From assembly GCF_034006335.1 (NCBI RefSeq), contig NZ_JAWDIQ010000001.1: a stretch of DNA of 64,000 bases; one strand, given 5' to 3'. Numbering within the stretch: position 1 is the first letter of the stretch; every line of letters starts with the position of its first letter. Made by a program: the position numbers and the translations under genes. This stretch comes from Paracerasibacillus soli. Its GTDB lineage: Bacteria; Bacillota; Bacilli; Bacillales; Amphibacillaceae. The notes under the pieces were generated by a model. That model had not been told where the DNA came from. It ran no database searches and saw only the letters and a list, made by a program, of their open reading frames with translations. Below, piece after piece: positions 52,991 through 62,733 of this stretch.

Positions 52991-53072
52991 GTGATTTCCC
53001 TCCTGAATTGGGTTTTGGTCGACTTTAATTCTACAGGGAAACTCACTTGTTTTCTATTTTTACTAATACTAA

Positions 53073-53109
53073 AAATAGTGTTAGTGAATTTTTATCACCA
53101 ACACTATTT
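53073..53109 (-). promoter_or_regulatory. Hairpin at the transposase 5' end of the IS
   Basis: AAATAGTGTTAGTGA (53073-53087) pairs with TCACCAACACTATTT (53095-53109), 14 of 15 positions, with a 7-nt loop. The outer arm is part of the terminal inverted repeat. In an RNA reading in from outside it would form upstream of the transposase start and could limit expression. Confidence 0.6.
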
Positions 53110-53120
53110 ATTGTAGAGCC

Positions 53121-53128
53121 GCTTTGTT
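53121..53128 (+). repeat. Target-site duplication, right copy
   Basis: GCTTTGTT, identical to 51584-51591. Only CATT (53129-53132) remains between it and the 5' end of the group II intron. Confidence 0.9.
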
Positions 53129-53132
53129 CATT

Positions 53133-55011
53133 GTGCGCCCGGCATGGGTGTAATCTCTAGGGTGAAAGTCCCGAGCCGTGAAGACAGAAGTAGCGGTTAG
53201 CTCAACGCAAGGGTGTCCGTGGTGACGCGGAATCTGAAGGAAGCGGGCGGCAAACTTCCGGTCTGAGGAACACAAACTTCATATAAGGCTAGGTATCATT
53301 GGATGAGTTTGCAATACAAAACAAAGTCCTTTCTGTCGAAGGTGATACAGAGTAAATGAAGCAGATAGGTGGAAGGAAAGATTGCATCCTTACCGGGGAG
53401 GTCTGGTAGAAATGCGCAACCCATTGCGTAACCGAACATGCGAATGTTCGCTGAACTACTAGAAATCAGCAGAAGCCATAGTACTAGATACTTCTAGAAT
53501 ATCTAGGAAGGGCCGAATCATTTAAGAAGAATTGCCTCTTTACGTACGCAACACTTAATGAAGCAGAAACATTTATTCCTTCCTAATGGAGGAAATGGTG
53601 AATCCGTGGGGGACATTAGAAGGGCGGAAAGTAGTTGCCACACAAGAAGAAAGGACAATTCACGTAGGAGTTAGATACCATGTTGGAGAGAATACTATCA
53701 CGGGAAAATCTAATACAAGCGATAACACGCGTAGAAGAAAATAAAGGAAGTCACGGTGTAGATGAAATGCCTGTACAAAACCTACGAGCGCATATCTTGG
53801 AACACTGGACTACCATTCGAGGACAACTCGAAAAAGGAACCTACTATCCTCAACCCGTTCGTCGTGTCGAAATCCCGAAACCAAACGGCGGGAAGAGGAA
53901 GTTGGGGATTCCTACTGTGATGGACCGATTCCTCCAACAAGCAATTGCACAAGTCCTGACAGATATTTATGACCCAACATTCTCTCCACATAGCTATGGA
54001 TTTCGTCCTAAAAGACGGGGGCATGACGCTGTAAGAGAGGCGAGAAACTATATTAAACAGGGATATCGTTGGGTCGTTGACATGGATTTGAGAAATTCTT
54101 TGATAAAGTTAATCACGATAGATTAATGCGTACATTGAGCCAAAGGATTAATGACCCAGAGTGCTTAAACTAATTCGCAGATATCTACAAGCAGGTGTAA
54201 TGGAGGACGGGATAGTGCGTCCAAACACAGAAGGAGCGCCGCAGGGCGGCCCATTGAGTCCACTACTTTCAAATATTGTCCTAGATGAGTTAGACAAGGA
54301 AATGGAGAAAAGAGGGCTTCATTTCGTCCGCTATGCGGACGATTGTAATATTTATGTACGCTCCAAAAGAGCCGGCTTGCGAGTGATGAATAGTATTACC
54401 AATTTCATTGAAGGAAAACTTAAACTAAAAGTAAATGAACAGAAAAGTGCAGTAGACCGCCCGTGGAAACGCAAATTCCTTGGCTTTTCTTTCACTGTCC
54501 ATAAGAAAGAACCGAAGATTCGGGTTTCTAAAGAAAGTATCCAACGTTTCAAACAACGTATCAGAGAACTAACTTCTAGAAGTAAATCTATGAATATGAA
54601 GGATAGAATCAGAAATTAAATCGATATCTAGTGGGCTGGCTTGGTTATTACCAACTGGCAGATACACCTTCTATATTCAAAAGTCTAGATGGCTGGATTC
54701 GAAGAAGACTACGAATGATACGTTGGAAGGAATGGAAGAAAGTCAAAACAAAGTATAAGAACTTAATGAAACAAGGAATCAAAAAAGGAAAGGCGTGGGA
54801 ATGGGCAAACACAAGGAAAGCCTATTGGCGAATAGCCAATAGCCCAATCTTGCATAAAGCCCTTGGTGACCAATACTGGTCAAACCAAGGGCTAAAGAGT
54901 CTATATTATCGATATCTAACATTACGTTGGACTTAAATGAAACCGCCGTATACGGAACCGTACGTACGGTGGTGTGAGAGGTCGGAGGTTAGTCACCTCC
55001 TCCTACTCGAT
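53133..55011 (+). mobile_element. Group IIC intron, 1879 bp
   Basis: Self-splicing retroelement. The 5' end GTGCGCCCGGCATGGGTG and the domain I sequence up to about 53330 closely resemble, from memory, the Oceanobacillus iheyensis IIC intron of known crystal structure. The 3' end has domain V (GCCGTATACGGAACCGTACG about 54941-54980) and domain VI ending CTACTCGAT at 55011. The 550 nt before the reverse transcriptase gene are intron RNA domains I-III. Group IIC introns insert just downstream of terminator hairpins; the transporter-operon terminator fits as the original target. Confidence 0.9.
53680..54936 (+). CDS. ltrA: Group II intron reverse transcriptase/maturase (three frameshifts)
   Basis: Intron-encoded protein of about 420 residues. 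The N-terminus MLERILSRENLIQAITRVEE, PKPNGGKRKLGIPTVMDR, SHSYGFRPKR-like SYGFRPKRRGHDAV, (restored) VDMDLEKFFDKVNHD, GAPQGGPLSPLLSNIVL and the catalytic YADD (about 54332-54343) mark the RT domain. The X/maturase domain follows (LVGWLGYYQLADTPSIF). No endonuclease domain, as in class C. Bases are missing near 54094, 54158 and 54616. Given the same error type across the window, the protein may be intact in the cell. Confidence 0.9.
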
Positions 55012-55123
55012 TCAAAAATGATTGATTATAAACAGTGAAATTCGTACAAACTAATGGTGTCTTTTTAAAAGTGTGAATAAATCTTTAACAATTGAAGCTT
55101 TACATTAAAAATGGAGGAGAAAA

Positions 55124-56417
55124 ATGAAACAAATGAAGGAAAGTATACTTAAACAAAAAGGATACCGTCTACATGTTGTGCAAACTAATAAATTTAAAAC
55201 CATCCATGTCGTTGCAAAATTAAAAGCACCTTTGTCTAGAGATACGATTACATACCGATCCCTGTTACCTTATGTGTTGCAACAAGGTCCTAAAAGCTAT
55301 CCGACTAGAAAAGCGTTGAGTGATCAACTGGATTATTTATATGGGGCGGTATTATCAATTGATGGTGCAAAAAAAGGCGAAAATCATATTATTAGTTTTC
55401 GACTTGAATTAGCAAATGAAAAATTCATACGTGATGAAAGTGGGATATTTAAAAATGCAATGGCGTTATTTCACGATATGATTTTCAACCCAAATATTGA
55501 AGATGGGGCTTTTATAGATGCTATTGTAAAACGAGAAAAGGATACATTGCGTCAACGAATGTCTGCGATGTTAGATGATAAAATGAGTTATGCGAATTTA
55601 CGATTAGTTGACGAGATGTGTAAAGATGAGTTGTATCATCTTCATGTACATGGTTATGAAGATGATTTGGATACAATATCGGGGAAAATTTGTACAATTA
55701 TTATCAAACCGCTTTAAATGAAGATCTTTTCGATATATATGTTTTGGGAGATTTAGAAGAAGAGACCGTAAAAGCGTTATTTTCAACTACGTTTGAAAGA
55801 GAACGAGTATATAAAGAGGATGAACATATAAAGCAAACAAAGCAAAAGTATGAAATCTCCGAGCCTAAGGAAATTGTAGAAAAGCAAAACGTACAGCAAG
55901 CAAAACTGCATATTGGCTTTCGAACAAACTGTACCTTTAAAGATAAGGAATATGCAGCAATGCAATTATTCAATGGAATATTTGGTGGATTCCCAAGCTC
56001 TAAATTGTTTTTGAACGTACGAGAAAAGCATAGTTTAGCTTATTATGCCTCCTCCAGGTTGGAAAGTCATAAAGGTTTACTGCTCGTTTTTAGTGGGATA
56101 GCTCCGAAAGATTATGAGCAGGCGAGAGATGTTATTTTTGAACAATTAGAAGCAATGAAAAATGGTGAAATTACAGAAGAAGAAATGAAACAAACGAAAG
56201 AATTAATTGTAAGTCAATTGTTAGAAACATTGGATCACCCACAAGGAATTATTGAGATTCTTTACCAACAAGTAATTGCCCAACAACGTATTCGCCAGAA
56301 CAATTGATAAATGATATTCAACATGTAACGAAACAGGATTTGGTAAATTTTGCAAATCAAGTAATTACAGATACGATATATTTATTAACCGCAGAAGGAG
56401 GCGATAGTCATGCATAA
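55124..56417 (+). CDS. ymfF: M16-like protein YmfF (two frameshifts)
   Basis: Peptidase M16-fold protein lacking the zinc motif HxxEH, as usual for YmfF, and probably partner of YmfH. RLHVVQTNKFKTIHVVAKLK, DQLDYLYGA and GFRTNCTFKDKEYAAMQLFN are recognisable. One G is missing near 55683 (SGENLYNYYQTALNED should be read) and one base near 56296; the restored end is QLINDIQHVTKQDLVNFANQ and the stop is at 56417. About 431 residues. ATG 55124 follows ATGGAGGAG. It lies 112 bp after the group II intron. Confidence 0.9.
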
Positions 56418-57678
56418 AAAAGATTATGATTATATCAAGGAAACAGTTTACACGGAACAACTTGATAATGGTCTCACCGTTATACTATTGCCGAAACAGG
56501 GACTGTCAAAAACGTATGCTATCTTTTCAACAAATTACGGTTCAATTGATCGAACATTTACACCGATAGGACAGGATGAGATGATTACTGTTCCAGATGG
56601 TGTCGCTCATTTTCTAGAACATAAATTATTTGAGAAGAAAGACTATGATGTGTTTGCGGATTTTAGTAAACAAGGTGCTTCTGCTAATGCATTTACATCA
56701 TTTACTAAAACAGCTTATTTATTTTCTGCAACTAATCACGTTGAAAAGAATGTGGAAACACTACTTGATTTTGTTCAAGACCCTTATTTTTCGGATCAGT
56801 CGGTGGAAAAGGAAAAAGGAATCATTGGTCAAGAAATTACGATGTATGATGACCAATCGGATTGGCAGTCTTTTATGGGAACATTAAAAGCCTTATTCCA
56901 CGAATTTCCAGTAAATATTGATATAGCTGGTACAGTTACTTCTATTGATACAATCACAAAGGAAATATTGTATACTTGTTACAATACATTTTATCATCCT
57001 GAGAATATGACATTTTTTGTAACAGGTAACTTTGAACCGGAAAAAATGATGGTATTAATAAAGCAAAACCAAGCGAAAAAGTCATTTGAAAAAATGACGG
57101 AAATAAAACGTGAATATCCAAAAGAGGCATTAGAAGTGGCGCATCAACATTATACGATGCATATGCCGGTATCTACTCCAAAATGTACGATTGGCATAAA
57201 GGAATCCGTAACATCTTTAGAAAAGGATGCGTTTGTTCAGCGAGATATATTTCAAGATATGATTCTCACATATTTTTTTTCAAAAGGTGGTCCATTTTAT
57301 GAAGAATTATATGACGAGCATTTGATTGATGCAAGTTTTTTCTTTGAAACGAATTTAGAGAAGACATTTGGTTATTCCATTATTGGTGGTAACTCACAAA
57401 AACCAGATGAATTTATCCGGCGTGTGAAAGAATTACTAATGTCAACACGTTCAAAAGTGTTAACAGACAATGAAGTAGAACAAATGAAAAGGAAAAAAAT
57501 CGGACAGCTGATACGCTCGTTAAATTCTTTAGAGAGTACTGCGAATAAATTTATCCATTATCATACAGTAGGGGTGGACTATTTTTCATTAATCCCTACC
57601 ATTCAGTCTGTTACAACGGAAGATGCAAATAGGTTCTTGCAAGATTGGATTAAACAGAATGTATGGCTTCAAGCATAA
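56410..57678 (+). CDS. ymfH: M16 family zinc peptidase YmfH
   Basis: 422-residue, intact M16 peptidase with the inverted zinc motif HFLEH at about residues 67-71 (VAHFLEHKLFEKKDYDVF) and the downstream GASANAFTSFTKTAYLFSA. ATG 56410 overlaps ymfF by 8 bp. YmfF and YmfH resemble the two-subunit processing peptidases, one active and one inactive partner. Confidence 0.93.
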   Translation: MHKKDYDYIKETVYTEQLDNGLTVILLPKQGLSKTYAIFSTNYGSIDRTFTPIGQDEMITVPDGVAHFLEHKLFEKKDYDVFADFSKQGASANAFTSFTKTAYLFSATNHVEKNVETLLDFVQDPYFSDQSVEKEKGIIGQEITMYDDQSDWQSFMGTLKALFHEFPVNIDIAGTVTSIDTITKEILYTCYNTFYHPENMTFFVTGNFEPEKMMVLIKQNQAKKSFEKMTEIKREYPKEALEVAHQHYTMHMPVSTPKCTIGIKESVTSLEKDAFVQRDIFQDMILTYFFSKGGPFYEELYDEHLIDASFFFETNLEKTFGYSIIGGNSQKPDEFIRRVKELLMSTRSKVLTDNEVEQMKRKKIGQLIRSLNSLESTANKFIHYHTVGVDYFSLIPTIQSVTTEDANRFLQDWIKQNVWLQA

Positions 57679-57702
57679 TTATGGCAGAATAAGGAGAGTT
57701 CT

Positions 57703-58425
57703 ATGGGGAAGAATGTATTAATCTTTGGTGCAAGTGGTGATATTGGTAGTGAAATTGCGGTACATTTAGGGAATTTAGGTTACTCGTTAGTCCTTCATTA
57801 TCATCAAAATAGAGATAAAATAAATGAAATTTATGAGCGCCTTGAAAATCCTACGTCTATATTAGGGTATTTTCAAGCCGATCTCACAAAGTTTACAGAA
57901 ATTACCCGCTGTTTGGATGAAATTTGGTATCCCGTAGATGCCATTATCTTCGCAAGTGGACATTCGTATACGGGAATTTTTCAAGAAATGCCCGTAAAAG
58001 AGATGGATAACCTTTTGTCTGTCCATGTAAAAGCTCCTTGGATGATTTGTAAACATTTATTGCCACAAATGATACAACGAAAATCCGGTCACATAATTTT
58101 TATTACATCTATTTGGGGAGATTACGGTGCGAGTAATGAAGTTGTGTATTCTTCTGTAAAAGGTGCGCAAAGTAGTTTTGTAAAGGCATTAGCCAAAGAA
58201 GTAGGACCAAGTGGCATATCCGTTAATGGGATTAGTCCGGGCTTTATTGAAACAAAAATGAATAAACAATTTACGAAGGAAGAACGATTAAATATTTATT
58301 CGGAAATACCTTTAAATCGCGGCGGATTCCCAAGTGAAATCGCATTTACTGTCCAATTTCTTTTGGATAAAAGGTCACAATATATCCAGGGCGAAATCAT
58401 TCGTATAAACGGTGCATGGATATAG
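57703..58425 (+). CDS. ymfI: Short-chain dehydrogenase YmfI
   Basis: SDR-family reductase, 240 residues, intact. Cofactor motif GASGDIGSEIA (about residues 9-19), catalytic Ser in FITSIWGDYG and YSSVKGA with Tyr and Lys. In B. subtilis YmfI performs the final reduction in 5-aminopentanol modification of elongation factor P. ATG 57703 follows AAGGAGAG. Next to ymfFH as in Bacillus. Confidence 0.9.
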   Translation: MGKNVLIFGASGDIGSEIAVHLGNLGYSLVLHYHQNRDKINEIYERLENPTSILGYFQADLTKFTEITRCLDEIWYPVDAIIFASGHSYTGIFQEMPVKEMDNLLSVHVKAPWMICKHLLPQMIQRKSGHIIFITSIWGDYGASNEVVYSSVKGAQSSFVKALAKEVGPSGISVNGISPGFIETKMNKQFTKEERLNIYSEIPLNRGGFPSEIAFTVQFLLDKRSQYIQGEIIRINGAWI

Positions 58426-58514
58426 TATAAATAGACATTATTCCTCCAAAATTATGTGTATAAACAACACGTATCTTCAAATACTAACAATGAATAATCG
58501 AAGGAGGAATGAAC

Positions 58515-58760
58515 ATGTCTGTACTTGAAAATTTTGATTCGTGGAAACAATTTTTATCAAATCGATTAGATCAAGCGAAATCACAAGGAATGTCTCAAGA
58601 TACAATTTCAAATGTAGCATATGAAATCGGCGATTACTTGGCTAAAAGTGTAGATGCTAAGAATGATGAACAAGCGATGTTACGCGAGTTGTGGAATGCA
58701 GCATCAAAAGATGAACAGCAAGCAATTGCAAGTGCAATGGTAAAGCTTGTACAACAATAA
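58515..58760 (+). CDS. ymfJ: DUF3243 protein YmfJ
   Basis: Small helical DUF3243 protein of 81 residues, function unknown. MSVLENFDSWKQFLSNRLDQ and VAYEIGDYLAKSVDAKNDEQ are typical. ATG 58515 is preferred over ATG 58509 because AAGGAGG ends at 58507. It is followed by a terminator. Confidence 0.93.
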   Translation: MSVLENFDSWKQFLSNRLDQAKSQGMSQDTISNVAYEIGDYLAKSVDAKNDEQAMLRELWNAASKDEQQAIASAMVKLVQQ

Positions 58761-58781
58761 AAAAGATGAATTTATATGCTG

Positions 58782-58809
58782 GAAGCTGTAATTTTTTACA
58801 GCTTCTTTT
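58782..58809 (+). terminator. Rho-independent terminator after ymfJ
   Basis: GAAGCTGTAA (58782-58791) and TTACAGCTTC (58796-58805) form a 10-bp stem with a TTTT loop and TTTT tail. Confidence 0.88.
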
Positions 58810-58931
58810 ACTCACTTCTTATTAAATTTTATACTCCAATAAAAAAAAGACGAAATTAAGAAAAAGATAATTGCATTTATAGTATCTATTCGTTAACATT
58901 ATAGGAGTACATATTTTATAAGGAGTATGCT

Positions 58932-59716
58932 ATGAAAAAAACAGAATGGTATATTGAATATGAAATCCTGATTAACCGACCTGGTTTATTGGGAGATATC
59001 GCTTCATTACTAGGCATGCTTTCCATTAATATAATTATGATAAATGGTGTAAAAGACGCTAGACGTGGATTACTCATTCTTGCAAAACATGATGATCAAA
59101 TAAAACGATTACGTACAATTATAAACACAATGGACACGATTCGTTTAATAAAGATACGCAAACCAAAACTTCGAGATAAATTAGCAGTGAGACATGGTAG
59201 ATACATAAGTAGAGATAGTGATGATCATAAGACGATCCGTTTTGTACGAGATGATCTAGGATTATTAGTAGATTTTATGGCTGAGTTATTTAAAACAGAG
59301 GGGCATAAATTAATTGGAATAAGAGGAATGCCGCGGGTAGGTAAAACTGAATCTGTTGTTGCAGCTAGTGTGTGTGCGAACAAACGTTGGGTGTTTGTGT
59401 CGAGTACGTTATTAAAACAAACGATACGTAATCAGTTAATTGAAGGTGAATACAGTCCTGATAATATTTATATTATGGATGGTATCGTTTCAAAACATCG
59501 TGCTAGTGAAAAGCATTGGCAATTAGTGAGAGAAATTATGCAGTTGCTGCTGTAAAAGTGATCGAACACCCTGATATATTTGTACAAGCTACAGAATATG
59601 ACATACAAGACTTTGATTATATTATCGAACTTAGAAGTCATGAGGAAGAAGAAATTACATATCGGGATGTTGAAAGTACACAATTCGATAGGGGATTTAA
59701 TATGTTTGATTTTTAA
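58932..59716 (+). CDS. ymfK: DUF3388/ACT-domain protein YmfK (one frameshift)
   Basis: About 261 residues. The N-terminal ACT-like part (EWYIEYEILINRPGLLGDIA, INGVKDARRGLLIL) is followed by an NTP-binding-like segment, GIRGMPRVGKTESVVAAS, resembling a P-loop. One base is missing near 59512; the restored end runs through NYAVAAVKVIEHPDIFVQ to FDRGFNMFDF. Function unknown; conserved between ymfJ and rodZ in Bacillaceae. Confidence 0.9.
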
Positions 59717-59734
59717 AATTGGATGGTGTTATGA

Positions 59735-60631
59735 ATGGGAATAGGAATACGATTAAAGGAAGCTAGAGAGGAAAAAAATATATCCTTATCTAGTTTACAG
59801 GAAACGACGAAAATACAAAAACGATATTTAAAAGCGATTGAAGAGGAAAACTTTAGTTTGTTACCTGGAAAGTTTTACGCACGTGCCTTTATTCGAGAAT
59901 ATGCTATTGCTGTTGGTTTAAATCCCGAAGAACTATTAGAAGAATATAAAGAGACTGTTCCAGTTCCGGATGAAGAACAAACGACACAATATTCAAGAAT
60001 AGGCCGTTCAAGAAAAGATAGTAATACAAAAGGTAGTTCTTTTGCTTCGTTTATTCCAACGATTATAGTTGTATTATTAATCATTGGTATTGCTTTTGCC
60101 GCATGGTATTTTATTATGCAGAAATCTGGTACTGCAACAGATGAAGAAGATAAGAAACTGAATGATAATGAAATCTATTTACCGAACCAGGATAAAGATG
60201 AAGAGGCGAATGATAATGGATCTGTAGATGAAGAAACTACAGATGAGAATGCTACAACGGAGGAAAAACAATCGGAGGCGGAACCTAAGCTGGTTGTTTT
60301 GAAAGAGGGGACTGGTTCGAGACCAGAATCAACGTTGGCATTACAAAATCCGGGAGATAAAATTACCGTAACATTAAATTCTAAAGATAAAGTATGGTTA
60401 GAAGTTAAAAATGGTAGTGATGAGAGAGTATTTTATGATAATTTAACGACGGATCAATCGCCTTTAGAATTGGATATGACGGGACAGGATAGCATGTACT
60501 TTAATATTGGTAATGCCAGTAATTTATCGATTAATATTAATGGTATTGATCTAGATTACCCTGTAGATCCTAATAAATTTGTCACACAAAAGATTTGGGT
60601 AGAAGTACAAAAAGAAACAGAAACAGAATGA
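59735..60631 (+). CDS. rodZ: Cell-shape protein RodZ (YmfM)
   Basis: RodZ links MreB filaments to the membrane. N-terminal HTH domain (IGIRLKEAREEKNISLSSLQ, PGKFYARAFIREYA; residues 1-70), a basic linker, one membrane helix (about 108-128), an acidic Asp/Glu/Asn/Thr linker and a C-terminal DUF4115 beta domain (KITVTLNSKDKVWLEVKNGS). 298 residues, intact. ATG 59735 is in frame; the ATG at 59731 is not. Confidence 0.93.
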   Translation: MGIGIRLKEAREEKNISLSSLQETTKIQKRYLKAIEEENFSLLPGKFYARAFIREYAIAVGLNPEELLEEYKETVPVPDEEQTTQYSRIGRSRKDSNTKGSSFASFIPTIIVVLLIIGIAFAAWYFIMQKSGTATDEEDKKLNDNEIYLPNQDKDEEANDNGSVDEETTDENATTEEKQSEAEPKLVVLKEGTGSRPESTLALQNPGDKITVTLNSKDKVWLEVKNGSDERVFYDNLTTDQSPLELDMTGQDSMYFNIGNASNLSININGIDLDYPVDPNKFVTQKIWVEVQKETETE

Positions 60632-60640
60632 TGGTGAATA

Positions 60641-60672
60641 AACCCTTCCCTATGTACAATGGAAGGGTTTTA
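60641..60672 (+). terminator. Terminator between rodZ and pgsA
   Basis: AACCCTTCC (60641-60649) pairs with GGAAGGGTT (60661-60669), followed by TTAT. Stem overlaps the short leader of pgsA, so read-through into pgsA is possible. Confidence 0.75.
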
Positions 60673-60727
60673 TGCCTTATTAAAAGAAGATAAAAATACT
60701 TGCAAGAATCAGGAGGAAATTTTAACA

Positions 60728-61306
60728 ATGAATATACCTAATCGCATTACGCTATCACGTATTATACTTATTCCCGTTTTTATTATACTAATGAGCGCTC
60801 CATTGAATTGGGGTGAATGGCCGATTGGAAATGGGGTATTGCCCATCAGTCATTTTGTAGCGGCAATGGTCTTTATTATAGCTTCAGCAACGGACTGGGT
60901 TGATGGCTATTATGCCAGAAAGTATAAACTTGTTACAAATATGGGCAAATTTTTAGACCCACTTGCTGATAAATTACTTGTGGCATCTGCGCTTATTATA
61001 CTTGTTCATTTACAATTTGCTCCTGCTTGGGTTGTCATTGTCATTATAAGTAGAGAATTTGCTGTAACAGGGCTTCGTTTAGTTGCCGCTGGTGAAGGAA
61101 TTGTATTAGCAGCAAGTAAATTAGGTAAGGTTAAAACATTTACACAATTACTTGCTATTGCCTTGTTATTGTTACATAATTATCCGTTTTCCTATATACC
61201 GTTCCCATTTGCAATAATTATGTTATATATATCACTGTTTTTCACTGTGCTATCTGGTTATGAATATTTCGCTAAAAACTGGAACGTAATGAGGAATTCC
61301 AAATGA
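60728..61306 (+). CDS. pgsA: Phosphatidylglycerophosphate synthase
   Basis: CDP-alcohol phosphotransferase making phosphatidylglycerophosphate from CDP-diacylglycerol. The motif DG-x2-AR-x8-G-x3-D-x3-D is seen in VDGYYARKYKLVTNMGKFLD followed by PLAD. 192 residues, about four to six membrane helices, intact. ATG 60728 follows CAGGAGG; an upstream in-frame codon at 60659 lies inside the terminator. It overlaps cinA by 4 bp. Confidence 0.95.
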   Translation: MNIPNRITLSRIILIPVFIILMSAPLNWGEWPIGNGVLPISHFVAAMVFIIASATDWVDGYYARKYKLVTNMGKFLDPLADKLLVASALIILVHLQFAPAWVVIVIISREFAVTGLRLVAAGEGIVLAASKLGKVKTFTQLLAIALLLLHNYPFSYIPFPFAIIMLYISLFFTVLSGYEYFAKNWNVMRNSK

Positions 61307-62562
61307 CAAAAAAACTTAAAGCTGAAGTAATTGCAGTTGGTACGGAACTATTACTCGGACAAATTGCAAATACAAATGCACAGTGGATATCACAACAATT
61401 AGCTTCACACGGGATAGACGTATATTATCATGAAGTTGTTGGAGATAATTTACGTCGAGTAGAGCATAGTTTTCGTTGTGCAATGGAACGATCCAATTTT
61501 ATTATTGTGACTGGCGGACTGGTCCAACCGAAGATGATTTAACAAGAGAAGCATTTCAAAAAATGACACAATATGAAATGATAGAGCATGAAGCATCGAT
61601 GGAGAAAATTTCAGCATATTTTAAAAAACATCATACTGAAATGACAGAAAATAATCGTAAACAAGCACGTGTATTTAAACAAGCGCACGTTTTTTCAAAT
61701 AGACATGGAATGGCTCCTGGTATGGCAGTTTCCTATCAACAAACTGAGTGGATTTTTCTTCCAGGTGTACCTCGAGAAATGAAACAGATTTTTTCTGATG
61801 AAGTCATTCCATATTTACTAAAAAAACTAGGGCATCAAACAATAATTAAATCGTTGAATTTGCGTTTTATAGGCATCGGTGAAGCTAAGTTAGAACATGA
61901 GATAGCAGACCTTATTCAGAAACAGTCTAATCCGACTATTGCCCCACTTGCCCAAGAAGATGGCATGGTTATTCGATTAACAGCAAAAGAAAATTCAACA
62001 ACAGCAATCCAACAATTATTAGAAAAAACGAAAGATGAAATTTTAGCGCGTGTGGGCTCTTTCTTTTATGGTGTGGATGATGAAACATTGGAGAAAAAAG
62101 CAGTATATTTATTGCGACAGCATAAAAAAATGATTGCAGTTGCCGAAAGTTTAACAGGTGGCAAATTTACAGAAAAAATTATTTCGGTAACGGGAGCATC
62201 GGAAGTATGTCGTGGTGGTATTGTTTGTTATGATACGAAAGTTAAAAGAGATGTTGTTGGAGTGTCAGAAGAGACGATTCGAACAAAAGGGACAGTAAGT
62301 GAAGCGTGCGCGAGTGAAATGGCAGCTAATATTAGAAGGTTATTAACTGCTAATATCGGCATGAGTTTTACAGGCGTGGCTGGTCCACAATCGATTGAAA
62401 AATAAGCCGGTTGGGACAGTTTTCATCGGATTACATGATGATAAAGGTAATCACATCATCCAAGAGCATTTATTTACAGGCGATCGGGAGTCTATTAGAC
62501 GAAAATCGGTATTAAAAGGTTTGGAAATCTTAATTCAATTTTTAAAGGATGAAAATAGATAG
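61303..62562 (+). CDS. cinA: CinA protein, NMN deamidase/competence-damage family (two frameshifts)
   Basis: N-terminal MoCF-like domain (AEVIAVGTELLLGQIANTNA, IIVTGGLGPTEDDLTRE after correction) and C-terminal CinA domain (AVAESLTGGKFTEKI, GVAGPQSIENKPVGTV) with nicotinamide mononucleotide deamidase activity in the family. A G is missing near 61520 and an A is extra near 62400. Stop at 62562. About 420 residues. Commonly cotranscribed with recA, but a separate recA promoter is present here. Confidence 0.94.
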
Positions 62563-62653
62563 AATATCCATTTTAGTACGATGACCTAAGGGATTTTACT
62601 ATTTTCGCTAGTGCAATTTATAATTTTAAGAGTAATATTACCTTGAAAATATA

Positions 62654-62667
62654 AGAACGTTTATTCG
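62654..62667 (+). promoter_or_regulatory. LexA/DinR box upstream of recA
   Basis: The reverse complement of 62654-62667 is CGAATAAACGTTCT, matching the Gram-positive SOS box CGAAC-N4-GTTCG in 8 of 10 defined positions. It sits 8 bp before the recA -35 element. Confidence 0.7.
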
Positions 62668-62675
62668 ATTAACAC

Positions 62676-62704
62676 TTGGCATTTCAACAAAAATAAAGTA
62701 TGAT
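62676..62704 (+). promoter_or_regulatory. recA promoter
   Basis: TTGGCA (62676-62681) and TATGAT (62699-62704) with exactly 17-bp spacing, 30 bp before recA. Good SigA match. Confidence 0.75.
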
Positions 62705-62733
62705 AGAGATAGATAAAAAGGAGGTTGTCTTCA

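Larger units (their letters stand above)
51592..53120. mobile_element. ISL3-family insertion sequence, 1529 bp
   Basis: Complete element bounded by imperfect 25-bp inverted repeats (51592-51616 and 53096-53120). Both begin GGCTCT and share AAATAGTGTTGGTG, differing only in positions 7-11. An 8-bp direct repeat GCTTTGTT flanks it. It contains one intact transposase gene on the - strand. Strong hairpins lie just inside both ends. Insertion hit the 3' arm of the transporter-operon terminator, directly before a group II intron. Confidence 0.93.

Noticed and set aside
53133..53680. Possible long non-coding RNA gene or riboswitch before the reverse transcriptase
   Set aside because: It is fully explained as domains I-III of the group IIC intron.
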